This document shows positions 16,167 to 23,410 of a DNA stretch of 24,495 nt, piece after piece. A model generated the notes under the pieces. The model did no database searches, was not told the origin of the DNA, and worked only from the letters and a program-made list of their open reading frames with translations. Numbering within the stretch: the first letter of the stretch is position 1; every line of letters begins with the position of its first letter. Both the position numbers and the translations under genes were made by a program. Source of the DNA: Pseudomonadota bacterium (lineage in GTDB: Bacteria; Pseudomonadota; Gammaproteobacteria; Burkholderiales; Burkholderiaceae_E); assembly GCA_023389175.1 (NCBI GenBank), contig JAEWEW010000044.1:1-24495 (forward strand), read 5' to 3'.

Positions 16167-17440
16167 CCACGGCCGCGCTCTTCGTCCTGCTTTTCGTCCT
16201 CATGTTCCTCGGCATGCCGGTGGCCATCGCGCTCGGGCTGTCGTCGCTGCTCACCATCCTCTTCTTCGGCCGGGATTCGCTCGCTTCGCTCTCGCTCAAG
16301 CTCTACGAGACTTCCGAGCACTTCACGCTGCTCGCCATCCCGTTCTTCATCCTCGGCGGCGCCTTCATGACCACCGGGGGCGTCGCGCGCCGCATGATCC
16401 GGTTCGCCATCGCCTGCGTCGGCCATCTGCGCGGCGGGCTCGCCATGGCCTCGGTGCTCGCCTGCATGCTGTTCGCGGCGGTGTCCGGCTCGTCGCCTGC
16501 GACGGTGGTCGCGGTCGGCTCCATCGTGATCGCCGGCATGGTCCGGGCCGGCTATCCGAAGCCGTTCGCGGCCGGCGTCGTCTGCAACGCCGGCACGCTC
16601 GGCATCCTGATCCCGCCTTCCATCGTGATGGTGGTCTACGGAGCGGCCACCGAAACGTCGGTCGGCAAGCTGTTCATCGCCGGCGTCATTCCGGGCGCCC
16701 TGCTGGGACTCCTGCTGATGGTGGCGATCTACGTCATCGCCCGGATGCGCGGACTGCCGGCGCAGCCGCGCGCGACCCTGCGTGAAGTGGTCCAGGCCGG
16801 CCGGGAGTCGCTCTGGGGCCTGATGCTGATCGTCATCATCCTCGGCGGCATCTACGGCGGCATCTTCACGCCGACCGAGGCCGCGGCCGTCTCCGCCGTC
16901 TATGCGTTCATGGTCGCGGTCTTCGTCTACCGCGACATGGGCATGAAGGACGTGCCGACGGTGCTGGTGGATGCGGCCAAGGTGACGGTGATGCTGATGT
17001 TCATCATCGCCAACGCGCTGCTCTTCGCCCATGTGCTGACCACGGAGCGCATCCCGCAGGTGATCGCCGAGCAGATCATCGCCATGGGGATGCCTCCCTG
17101 GGTGTTCCTGATCGTCGTGAACCTCATCCTGCTGGTGGCGGGGATGTTCATGGAGCCGACAGGGATCATCCTCATCCTCGCGCCGATCCTCTTCCCGATC
17201 GCCATGCAGCTCGGCATCGATCCTGTCCATCTCGGCATCATCATGGTGGTCAACCTGGAGATCGGGATGGTCACGCCGCCGATCGGCCTCAACCTCTTCG
17301 TCACCAGCGGCATCACGAAGATGCCGCTCGGCGAGGTCATCCGCGCGGCCATGCCGTGGCTGATGATCCTGCTGGCGTTCCTGGCGGTCGTGACCTACGT
17401 CCCGGCCATCGTCACGGTGCTGCCCAACCTGCTGTACTAG
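16163..17440 (+). CDS. dctM: TRAP transporter large membrane subunit DctM
   Basis: This 425-residue multi-helix permease has the usual DctM length and about 12-13 membrane segments. It carries the ion-coupled transport path of the TRAP system and belongs to the ion transporter superfamily. Recognisable conserved stretches are FFILGGAFMTTGGVARRM, SGSSPATVVAVGSI, NAGTLGILIPPSIVMVVYG and, in the second inverted repeat, EPTGIILILAPILFPIA and GMVTPPIGLNLFVTSGI. The start overlaps the dctQ stop by 4 bases. A GC-rich hairpin follows the stop, after which genes run on the opposite strand. Confidence 0.95.
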   Translation: MTTAALFVLLFVLMFLGMPVAIALGLSSLLTILFFGRDSLASLSLKLYETSEHFTLLAIPFFILGGAFMTTGGVARRMIRFAIACVGHLRGGLAMASVLACMLFAAVSGSSPATVVAVGSIVIAGMVRAGYPKPFAAGVVCNAGTLGILIPPSIVMVVYGAATETSVGKLFIAGVIPGALLGLLLMVAIYVIARMRGLPAQPRATLREVVQAGRESLWGLMLIVIILGGIYGGIFTPTEAAAVSAVYAFMVAVFVYRDMGMKDVPTVLVDAAKVTVMLMFIIANALLFAHVLTTERIPQVIAEQIIAMGMPPWVFLIVVNLILLVAGMFMEPTGIILILAPILFPIAMQLGIDPVHLGIIMVVNLEIGMVTPPIGLNLFVTSGITKMPLGEVIRAAMPWLMILLAFLAVVTYVPAIVTVLPNLLY

Positions 17441-17442
17441 GA

Positions 17443-17462
17443 GCGCGCGCCTGGCCGCGCGC
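17443..17462 (+). terminator. GC hairpin between convergent dctM and the RraA-like gene
   Basis: GCGCGCG (17443-17449) pairs with CGCGCGC (17456-17462) across a six-base loop, 2 bases after the dctM stop. More alternating GC sequence follows to 17487. There is no T-tract on either strand, so intrinsic termination is uncertain; its place between two convergent genes suggests transcript end formation. Confidence 0.4.
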
Positions 17463-17487
17463 CGACCGCGGCCGCCGCGCGCCGGCG

Positions 17488-18186
17488 TCAGTCGCCGTAG
17501 GCGCCGTCGATGATCTCGCAGCCCATGGCGCGCAACTTCTCGTCGCTGTAGGCGGACCGGTTCCAGGTCCCGGCGTCGATCGCCGAGCGAACGGCCTCCT
17601 CGTCCGCCTGCTTGCGGCGGGCCCGTTCCAGCACCGCCGCGGCTTCGCGACGCGGGATCACAAGCACGCCGTCGGCGTCGCCCACGACGATGTCCCCGGG
17701 ATGCACCACCACCCCGCCGCAGGCGACCGGGACGTTGATCTCGCCGGGCCCCGACTTGTAGGGACCCCGCGGCGTGATGCCGCGCGCATAGACCGGGAAG
17801 GCCATGCCGCCGATGACATCGGCGTCGCGCATGGCGCCGTCCACCACCACGCCGGCCACGCCACGCCGCGCTGCCCAGGCCATCATCAGCTCGCCCGAGA
17901 TCGCGTTGGCCAGCCCTCCCTGGGCGTCCACCATGATCACGTCGCCGGGCTCGGCCATGTCGATCGCCCGGTGCAGCAGCAGGTTGTCGCCGGGACGCAC
18001 CCGCACGGTGAAGGCGACCCCGAGCAGCGGCGCCCGGTTCATCGGGCGGATGTGCGAATCGAGGCAGAAGCCGCGGTTCATCTCGTCGGCGATGTTGGCC
18101 ACCGGCAATCCGCGGAACTGCTCCACCAGCGCCGCCGGCGCCCGATGGATGCGGGTGAAGATGCGGAATCCGATGCCGTCTGCCAT
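17488..18186 (-). CDS. RraA-like / HMG-CHA aldolase family protein (probable 4-hydroxy-4-methyl-2-oxoglutarate aldolase or oxaloacetate decarboxylase)
   Basis: This 232-residue protein belongs to the RraA-like family. Within it, non-enterobacterial members are usually class II pyruvate aldolases or oxaloacetate decarboxylases rather than RNase E inhibitors. Supporting segments are DNLLLHRAIDMAEPGDVIMV (67-86), a SGELMMAWAARRGVAG helix, and the DGAMRDADVI motif with the metal/substrate residues R120 and D121. The sequence GVVVHPGDIVVGDADGVLVI followed by PRREAA is typical of this family. The longer C-terminal tail (after about residue 195) is common in the HMG aldolase group. The ATG is preceded by a perfect AGGAGGT (18197-18191) with a 4-base spacer. 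It lies 23 bases downstream of the FAD oxidoreductase gene on the same strand, so the two form a probable operon. The exact substrate is not known. Confidence 0.85.
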   Translation of the reverse strand: MADGIGFRIFTRIHRAPAALVEQFRGLPVANIADEMNRGFCLDSHIRPMNRAPLLGVAFTVRVRPGDNLLLHRAIDMAEPGDVIMVDAQGGLANAISGELMMAWAARRGVAGVVVDGAMRDADVIGGMAFPVYARGITPRGPYKSGPGEINVPVACGGVVVHPGDIVVGDADGVLVIPRREAAAVLERARRKQADEEAVRSAIDAGTWNRSAYSDEKLRAMGCEIIDGAYGD

Positions 18187-18209
18187 GCCGACCTCCTGTC
18201 GATTGTTGC

Positions 18210-19325
18210 CTATGCCGATGCGCGTGCCTGTGCCGCCATCTCCACCACCTGCTGGCCGATGGAGAGGCTGCCGGTCAGGCCGGGCGATTCGATGCCGAAG
18301 AGCTGGATGATGCCAGCGACGCCATGCGCCCGGGGGCCGCTGATCATGAAGTCGAGCGCCGGCTGGCCCGGCGCCTGGATCTTGGGCCGCACGCCCGCAT
18401 AGGCGGGCATCAGCGAGCCGTCGCGAAGACCCGGCCAGTACTTGCGAATCTCGGCATAGAAGACGTCGGCCCGGGCGGGATCGACGTCGTACTCCGGCGC
18501 GTCCACCCATTGCACGTCCGGACCGAAGCGCGCCTGCATGCCAAGGTCCAGCGTGAGATGCACGCCCAGCCCGGCCGCTTCGGGCACCGGATAGATCAGT
18601 CGGCTGAACGGCGCGCGGCCGGCGAGCGAGAAGTAGTTGCCCTTGGCGAAGTAGCTGGGCGGCACCTGTTCCGGCGGAAAGCCCTCCATCCGCCGCGCGA
18701 GCGCCTGCGCATGCAGCCCCGCGCAATTGACCAGCAGGCGGGCGCGCAGGCAGTCGCCGTCGGCATCGCCGGTTCGCACGATCACCGCGCCGTCCCCGCA
18801 GCGGACCGCCTCGACCACCGTGTTGAAGACGCAGAGGCCACCCGCCGCCTCGAGGTCGCCCTGGTACGACAGCATCAGCGCATGGCTGTCCACGATGCCG
18901 GAGCTCGGGCTGAGGAGCGCGCCGGCACAGCGCAGCGCGGGCTCCAGTGCTACCGCCTCGACGGCGGCCAGCATCGGGAGCTCGACGCCGTTGCGGTGCG
19001 CCTGCGCCTGCAGGCGCTCGAGCGCGGGAAGCTGCTCCGGCGTGGTCGCCACGATCAGCTTGCCGCAGCGCCGGTGTTCCACGCCCCGCTCGGCGCAGTA
19101 CCGATAGAGCATCTCCTTGCCGCGGACACAGTGCAGTGCCTTCAGAGAGCCGGCCGGATAGTAGATGCCGGCGTGGATCACCTCGCTGTTGCGCGAGCTG
19201 GTGCCGGTGCCGATGCCGTCCGCTGCCTCGAGCACGATCACTTCCCGCCCCGCCAGGGCGAGCGCGCGGGCGCAGGCGAGCCCGACCACGCCGGCACCGA
19301 CGACGACTGCGTCTACCGCTTCCAT
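18210..19325 (-). CDS. LhgO-like FAD-dependent oxidoreductase (L-2-hydroxyglutarate oxidase family)
   Basis: This 371-residue protein has an N-terminal FAD dinucleotide-binding fold (VVVGAGVVGLACARALA, GxGxxG at 10-15, with E33 following in VLEAADG). It then shows SSRNSEVIHAGIYYPAGSLK, a hallmark of the LhgO/YgaF group in the DadA/glycine-oxidase superfamily. GIVDSHALMLSYQGD, VNCAGLHAQALAR and the C-terminal LFGIESPGLTGSLSIGQ also match this group. LhgO oxidises L-2-hydroxyglutarate to 2-oxoglutarate and passes electrons to the membrane quinone pool; a related 2-hydroxy acid is equally possible here. The ATG at 19325 has no strong Shine-Dalgarno sequence but sits immediately before the FAD motif. 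It is divergent from purU (46 bases between starts) and is followed by the RraA-like gene. Confidence 0.88.
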   Translation of the reverse strand: MEAVDAVVVGAGVVGLACARALALAGREVIVLEAADGIGTGTSSRNSEVIHAGIYYPAGSLKALHCVRGKEMLYRYCAERGVEHRRCGKLIVATTPEQLPALERLQAQAHRNGVELPMLAAVEAVALEPALRCAGALLSPSSGIVDSHALMLSYQGDLEAAGGLCVFNTVVEAVRCGDGAVIVRTGDADGDCLRARLLVNCAGLHAQALARRMEGFPPEQVPPSYFAKGNYFSLAGRAPFSRLIYPVPEAAGLGVHLTLDLGMQARFGPDVQWVDAPEYDVDPARADVFYAEIRKYWPGLRDGSLMPAYAGVRPKIQAPGQPALDFMISGPRAHGVAGIIQLFGIESPGLTGSLSIGQQVVEMAAQARASA

Positions 19326-19371
19326 GAACTGTGTTTCAATCGCATCGCCACGTCCGCGCAAGGAAGCGATT

Positions 19372-20217
19372 TTGCCAGACCAGTACATCCTCACCCTGTC
19401 CTGCCCGGACCGCGCCGGCATCGTGCATGCCGTGACCGGCGCGCTGCTCACCCATGACGGCAACATCACCGAGGCGGCGCAGTACGACGACCCCAGCACC
19501 GGCCTCTTCTTCATGCGGGTGCGCTTCGCCAGCCCGGCCGAGCTCGCCGCCCTGCGCGACGGCTTTGCTCCGGTCGCGGAGTCGTTCGGCATGAAATGGC
19601 AGATCGACGCGGCCGGCAGGCGCATGCCCACCGTCGTCATGGTGTCCAGGCTGGGGCACTGCCTGAACGACCTGCTGTTTCGCCACCGCTCGGGCCTGCT
19701 CGCGCTCGACATCCGGGCGGTGGTGTCCAACCATCGCGACTTCTATCAGCTCGCGGCCGGCTACGACATCCCCTTCCACCATATCCCGGTGACCCCCGGC
19801 AGCAAGTCACAGGCCGAATCGCGGCTGATGGACGTGATCGAATCCGAAGGCGCGGAGCTGGTGGTGCTGGCGCGGTACATGCAAGTGCTCTCGGACGACC
19901 TGTGCCGGCGGCTCGAGGGCCGCGCCATCAACATCCACCACTCGTTCCTGCCGAGCTTCAAGGGGGCGAAGCCCTACCACCAGGCACACGACCGGGGCGT
20001 CAAGATCATCGGGGCGACCGCGCACTACGTGACCGCCGAGCTCGACGAGGGCCCGATCATCGAGCAGGATGTCGCGCGGGTGGACCATGCCATGGACGTC
20101 AACGCCGTCACCGCGATCGGCCGCGACGTCGAGAGCGTCGTGCTGGCGCGGGCGGTGCAGTGGCACGCGGAACGCCGCGTCCTGCTGGACGGCAACAAGA
20201 CCGTCGTGTTCCGCTAG
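19372..20217 (+). CDS. purU: Formyltetrahydrofolate deformylase
   Basis: This 281-residue protein has the normal PurU length (about 280). It hydrolyses 10-formyl-tetrahydrofolate to formate and tetrahydrofolate, balancing one-carbon pools and supplying formate for purine synthesis. An N-terminal ACT regulatory domain occupies residues 5-80 (YILTLSCPDRAGIVHAVTGA), followed by a formyltransferase fold. The catalytic triad is N187, H189 (in INIHHSFLPSF) and D225 (in TAELDEGPIIEQD), with the same N-to-D spacing of 38 as PurN. The ACT domain separates it from PurN. The TTG at 19372 is chosen as start because the ACT domain begins at once and an AAGGA Shine-Dalgarno sequence (19360-19364) lies 7 bases upstream. 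Its last 4 bases overlap the end of the convergent phosphoesterase gene. Confidence 0.94.
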   Translation: MPDQYILTLSCPDRAGIVHAVTGALLTHDGNITEAAQYDDPSTGLFFMRVRFASPAELAALRDGFAPVAESFGMKWQIDAAGRRMPTVVMVSRLGHCLNDLLFRHRSGLLALDIRAVVSNHRDFYQLAAGYDIPFHHIPVTPGSKSQAESRLMDVIESEGAELVVLARYMQVLSDDLCRRLEGRAINIHHSFLPSFKGAKPYHQAHDRGVKIIGATAHYVTAELDEGPIIEQDVARVDHAMDVNAVTAIGRDVESVVLARAVQWHAERRVLLDGNKTVVFR

Positions 20218-20744
20218 CGGCCGGTGGATGTCATGCGCACTTGAAACTGCATCGTCTCGAGGTCGCCGAGAATCCATGTGCGCGGCGCGGACAGGCCTGC
20301 GACCGTTCCCGGGTTGACGACCCAGGTCACGTCCTTCTTGAGATTGTCGACGCGCTGAACGCCGGCGACATGCGAGTGACCGCAGCAGACGAGGTCCCAG
20401 TCACCGGTGCACGCCATCGCCTGAGCATACTCGGGATAGTGCACGACGAAGATGCGTCGTCCGTGCAGATTCAGCCGGGCGTCTGCGCCGTGGTACCGCA
20501 TCAGCCCCCCGCTCTCATAGGCCCAGCGGCTGAGCGACACCGGATCTCCGAGGTTGTTGCCGTGGATCACGTGAAGCGGCAGTCCGACCTCCATCGCCCC
20601 CCGCAGTGTCTGGGTGCCGATGACATCCCCGCAATGAATCACGGCTTCGGCACCCTCCGCCGCGGCCGCGCGGACCGCTTCCGCGAGAGGGTCCGATCGA
20701 TCGTGACTGTCGGAAACGATACATATTTTCATCGGTGGCATCAT
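20214..20744 (-). CDS. YfcE/MJ0936-type metallophosphoesterase
   Basis: This 176-residue protein is a small calcineurin-like phosphoesterase with two metal ions in the active site. All family motifs are present: D12 and H14 in SDSHD, D40 in HCGDVI, N63 in IHGNN, H102 in VVHYPE, and GHSH at 122-125 (H123, H125). Relatives hydrolyse phosphodiesters such as model substrates or cyclic nucleotides; the physiological substrate is unknown. The start is uncertain: ATG codons occur at 20744, 20741 and 20732. The last gives MKICIVSDSHD, the usual family N-terminus, but none has a clear Shine-Dalgarno sequence. It is divergent from sat, with a 158-base gap, and converges on purU. Confidence 0.86.
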   Translation of the reverse strand: MMPPMKICIVSDSHDRSDPLAEAVRAAAAEGAEAVIHCGDVIGTQTLRGAMEVGLPLHVIHGNNLGDPVSLSRWAYESGGLMRYHGADARLNLHGRRIFVVHYPEYAQAMACTGDWDLVCCGHSHVAGVQRVDNLKKDVTWVVNPGTVAGLSAPRTWILGDLETMQFQVRMTSTGR

Positions 20745-20902
20745 AACGCACGCGCCTCGCGCCCGGCTGCGCTTTCATTCCGTCCACAGGTGCTGTTAGG
20801 CGCGGCATCGATCACGTTTATCGCCCCATCAGCAATTTCATCGGACAAACCGGTCATCGTGCGATAGCGTGGACGCCAGACACCTTGACAGCGGGTAAGA
20901 CC
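20745..20902. promoter_or_regulatory. Divergent gap between the phosphoesterase and sat genes
   Basis: This 158-base non-coding gap separates two divergent genes and must hold the promoters of both unless sat is read from elsewhere. It and its left flank are unusually AT-rich for this window: by hand count, 20701-20760 is 31 of 60 G or C. I found no convincing paired -35/-10 boxes. The sequence CATCG occurs twice around 20837-20857, but no convincing inverted operator is visible. Confidence 0.4.
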
Positions 20903-22120
20903 ATGGCTCGACTTGTACCGCCACATGGCGGCCCCGACCTGCGGCCGCTCCAACTCGAAGGCGGCGCCCACGCCGCGGAACTGCAGCGGGCAGGCTCGCT
21001 GCGCCGCTTGCGGATCACCCCGCGCGAGAAGGGTGACGTCGTGATGCTCGGCATGGGCGGGTTCACACCGCTCGCCGGCTTCATGACGCATGCCGATTGG
21101 CTGGGGGTCTGCGACGAGATGCGGACGGCCGACGGCGTGTTCTGGCCGATTCCCATCACGCTATCGGTCGACGATGCGACCGCGGGGTCGATCGCCATCG
21201 GCGAGGACGTTGCGCTGGCGGACCCAGACGACGACGCGTTGCTCGCCGTCCTGTCGGTGAGCGAAAAATACCGCATCGACAAGGCGCACGAATGCCGGTC
21301 GGTGTTCAGGACCACCGACACCGAGCATCCCGGCGTGCGGATGGTCATGCAGCAGGGCGATGTGAACCTGGCCGGGCCGTTGCGCGTGCTCGGCGACGGC
21401 GGATTCAAGGAGAAGTACGGCGCGCTGTTCAAGACGCCGGCGGAAACTCGTGCCGAGTTCGAGCGGCTGGGGTGGTCGCGTGTCGCCGCTTTCCAGACGA
21501 GAAACCCGATGCATCGCTCGCACGAATATCTGGTCAAGGTCGCGATCGAGGTGTGTGACGGCGTACTGGTGCATTCGCTGCTCGGCAACCTCAAGCCCGG
21601 CGACATTCCCGCGGAAGTGCGCACGCGGGCCATCGAGGTCCTGGTCGAGAAATACTTCCGTGCCGGTACGGTGGTACAGGCAGGATATCCGCTCGACATG
21701 CGCTACGCGGGCCCGCGCGAGGCATTGCTTCATGCGGTGTTTCGACAGAACTACGGTTGCGCCTACCTGATCGTGGGGCGCGACCACGCAGGCGTGGGCG
21801 ACTACTACGGCCCGTTCGACTCGCACCGGATCTTCGACGAGATTCCGCATGACGCACTCGTCATCGAGCCGATGCGGGTCGACTGGACGTTCTGGTGCTA
21901 CAAGTGCGAAGCCATGGCGTCGGCTCGGACCTGCCCGCACGGCGACGCCGATCGGTTGCTCGTGTCGGGCACCAAGCTGCGAAAGTGGCTGTCCGAAGGC
22001 AGCCCGGTGCCCGCCGAGTTCAGCAGGCCGGAAGTGCTCGAGATCCTCCGGGACTACTACGCGTCGCTCGAAGCGCATGAGAACGTGAAGGTGGAGCTGA
22101 AGGGGCACTCGGCACGCTAG
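20903..22120 (+). CDS. sat: Sulfate adenylyltransferase (ATP sulfurylase), dissimilatory-type homo-oligomeric Sat
   Basis: This 405-residue protein interconverts ATP plus sulfate and APS plus pyrophosphate. In sulfur oxidisers it runs towards ATP synthesis, the last step of the APS pathway. The nucleotide-binding motif QTRNPMHRSHE spans residues 198-208 with H204 and H207. GRDHAGVGDYYGPFDSH begins at 292, and SGTKLRKWLSEG lies near the C-terminus. A zinc-type cluster CYKCEAMASARTCPHG precedes it, as in prokaryotic Sat enzymes. It lacks a C-terminal APS kinase domain. ATG 20903 gives the classical N-terminus MARLVPPHGG; an upstream TTG at 20885 is less likely. Neighbouring aprM-aprB supports the dissimilatory role. 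It is read alone towards a convergent LysR gene, not in one operon with apr. Confidence 0.95.
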   Translation: MARLVPPHGGPDLRPLQLEGGAHAAELQRAGSLRRLRITPREKGDVVMLGMGGFTPLAGFMTHADWLGVCDEMRTADGVFWPIPITLSVDDATAGSIAIGEDVALADPDDDALLAVLSVSEKYRIDKAHECRSVFRTTDTEHPGVRMVMQQGDVNLAGPLRVLGDGGFKEKYGALFKTPAETRAEFERLGWSRVAAFQTRNPMHRSHEYLVKVAIEVCDGVLVHSLLGNLKPGDIPAEVRTRAIEVLVEKYFRAGTVVQAGYPLDMRYAGPREALLHAVFRQNYGCAYLIVGRDHAGVGDYYGPFDSHRIFDEIPHDALVIEPMRVDWTFWCYKCEAMASARTCPHGDADRLLVSGTKLRKWLSEGSPVPAEFSRPEVLEILRDYYASLEAHENVKVELKGHSAR

Positions 22121-22138
22121 GAGTCTGTCCCTCCACGG

Positions 22139-22163
22139 ACCGGGCCGGACCGGGCCGGCCCGG
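22139..22163. terminator. GC-rich repeat and palindrome between convergent sat and lysR
   Basis: ACCGGGCCGG occurs twice in tandem (22139-22148 and 22149-22158), and the overlapping CCGGGCCGGCCCGG at 22150-22163 is a perfect palindrome. It fills the 45-base space between the ends of sat and the LysR gene and may end transcription from both sides. No T-tract is seen. Confidence 0.4.
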
Positions 22164-22165
22164 GT

Positions 22166-23098
22166 TCAGCCCTGCACCTCCGCGGCGCGCTCTTCGGTCG
22201 TGCCCGCGGCTGCAAGGCGCTCCTTGGCGAATCGGATGAACTCGCTCACCACCTTGGGGTGGATGCGCTCCTTCGGATACACGACCGAGAGGTGGCGCAG
22301 CAGCGGCGGTGCCAGCGGAATCCGCACGAGGTCACCGAGTCGCACTTCCTTCTCCGCCACCGCGCGCGACATGATCGCGAAGCCGACCCCCGTTGCGACG
22401 AGCCCCTTGAGCGCTTCCGGACTGGTCGCTTCCATGACGACCTGCAGTGCATCCAACGACAGCCCGGCCTTCTCCAGATAGCGGTCGATGACCTCCCGCG
22501 TGCCCGACCCGGACTCGCGGCTGATGTACGCATGCTCGGCCAAGGCGTCGATCGCGACGTCCTCGCTTCGAGCGAGCGGATGCGAAGGCACGCACACGAC
22601 CTGCAGCTCGTCCTCGCAGCAGACATCGGTGATGAGCGTCGGGGTACGCGAGTCACCCTCGATGAAACCCAGGTCCAACGTCCGCTCGACGACCCGTGCC
22701 TGGACCGTCTCGGAGTTCGCAACGATGAGCTGCGGGATGACCCCGGGGCAATGCACCTTGAACTCGCCGAGGACACGGGGCAGTAGGAACTCGGCGATCG
22801 TCGTGCTGGCGCCGATCAGCAGCGGTCCGAACTCCTGTCCACTCAGCTCCTTCACCCGGGTGTCCAGCTCGGCGTAAAGCGCGAGGATGTCCTGGGCATA
22901 GGCGAGCGCAATGGTGCCCGCCGGAGTCAACGCGATACGGCCGCCGGCACGATCGAACAGGCGGGCACCGAAGTGATCCTCCAGCTGGTGGATCTGGAAC
23001 GTGACGGCCGGTTGCGTCATGCATAGGGCGTCGGCCGCTTTGGTGAACGACCGGTATTTCGCCACGGCATTGAAGACCTGGAGCCTACGATCCGACAT
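22166..23098 (-). CDS. LysR-type transcriptional regulator, probable regulator of sat/apr genes
   Basis: This 310-residue protein has the full LTTR layout. A winged helix-turn-helix occupies about residues 1-62 (FNAVAKYRSFTKAADALCMT, then QPAVTFQIHQLEDHFGARLF) and a periplasmic-binding-protein-like effector domain runs from about 90 to 295 (FGPLLIGASTTIAEFLLPRV). The VTFQIHQLE recognition helix and the GASTTIAEFLLP stretch resemble the CysL/CbbR branch, which often controls sulfur or carbon assimilation genes. Its effector is unknown. The ATG at 23098 has no strong Shine-Dalgarno sequence. It is divergent from aprM across a 312-base gap and convergent to sat, so a role in controlling the sulfur genes is inferred from position. 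Confidence 0.93.
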   Translation of the reverse strand: MSDRRLQVFNAVAKYRSFTKAADALCMTQPAVTFQIHQLEDHFGARLFDRAGGRIALTPAGTIALAYAQDILALYAELDTRVKELSGQEFGPLLIGASTTIAEFLLPRVLGEFKVHCPGVIPQLIVANSETVQARVVERTLDLGFIEGDSRTPTLITDVCCEDELQVVCVPSHPLARSEDVAIDALAEHAYISRESGSGTREVIDRYLEKAGLSLDALQVVMEATSPEALKGLVATGVGFAIMSRAVAEKEVRLGDLVRIPLAPPLLRHLSVVYPKERIHPKVVSEFIRFAKERLAAAGTTEERAAEVQG

Positions 23099-23115
23099 AG
23101 AACAGGTACGAGAAC

Positions 23116-23149
23116 GGGTGGGGGCGGGGCGCGGGGGTGGGAAGGAGGG
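23116..23149 (+). other. G-quadruplex-type tract upstream of lysR
   Basis: Runs of G of length 3, 5, 4, 5, 3 and 3 lie at 23116-118, 23120-124, 23126-129, 23133-137, 23139-141 and 23147-149, with short loops of 1 to 5 bases. This fits the standard four-run G-quadruplex rule with runs to spare. It sits 18 bases upstream of the LysR start codon, on the template strand for that gene, within its probable leader or promoter. Confidence 0.6.
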
Positions 23150-23222
23150 CGCACTCCAAGCCTGTACGCCCTTCCACGGATGATACGCTTGCTCGTCTCG
23201 CGGCCCTTTCCGACCCCAGCGT

Positions 23223-23290
23223 TTCGATTGTGCGTCGCAATATCGGGCTCACTTATCGGCGGATAAATGACTTCGATTGTGTAGTTGCAC
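23223..23290 (+). promoter_or_regulatory. Candidate LysR operator cluster before aprM
   Basis: TTCGATTGTG occurs twice, at 23223-23232 and 23272-23281, 49 bases apart. Each continues into a T-N11-A element of the LysR type: ATTG-N7-CAAT at 23227-23241, and ATTGTGTAGTTGCA at 23276-23289, the latter less symmetric. Between them is the inverted repeat TTATC-N4-GATAA at 23253-23266, readable as TTA-N8-TAA. The arrangement fits LTTR recognition and activation sites. Binding is inferred, not shown. Confidence 0.5.
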
Positions 23291-23410
23291 CGCCCATGGC
23301 ACATTGCAGCGCGGCACATCGCGCATCCTGTCGAGGAACACCACCTCGGCCCGACGTCCGCCTGCTTCCCTGCGTGCACCGTCGGGATTCCCATAGAAGA
23401 GGAAGTTCCC

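Larger units (their letters stand above)
23099..23410. promoter_or_regulatory. Divergent lysR-aprM control region
   Basis: This 312-base gap has no credible gene: open frames in it run into aprM in wrong frames. It holds, from left to right, the G-rich tract, two repeated T-N11-A elements and an inverted repeat (listed separately), and the aprM ribosome binding site AGGA at 23400-23403, 7 bases from the ATG. No convincing -35/-10 pair could be fixed by eye. Such gaps between a LysR gene and a divergent operon usually contain its operator and both promoters. Confidence 0.55.

Noticed and set aside
15917..17230. A 437-residue reverse-strand open frame opposite dctQ/dctM
   Set aside because: Its His/Asp/Arg/Glu-rich composition is the antisense of a hydrophobic membrane protein; no motif is present and dctM is unmistakable on the other strand.
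17488..18186. RraA as an RNase E inhibitor
   Set aside because: The DGAMRD motif, the context with an oxidase and a dicarboxylate transporter, and the longer C-terminus fit the aldolase/decarboxylase branch better than the E. coli RNase regulator.
20885..20890. TTGACA just before the sat start codon, resembling a -35 box
   Set aside because: A matching -10 box would have to lie inside the sat coding sequence, so it cannot drive sat from the chosen start.
20903..22120. Sat as an assimilatory sulfate-activating enzyme
   Set aside because: Assimilation in most Betaproteobacteria uses CysND. The homo-oligomeric Sat beside aprM-aprB points to the dissimilatory oxidative pathway, though an assimilatory side role cannot be excluded.
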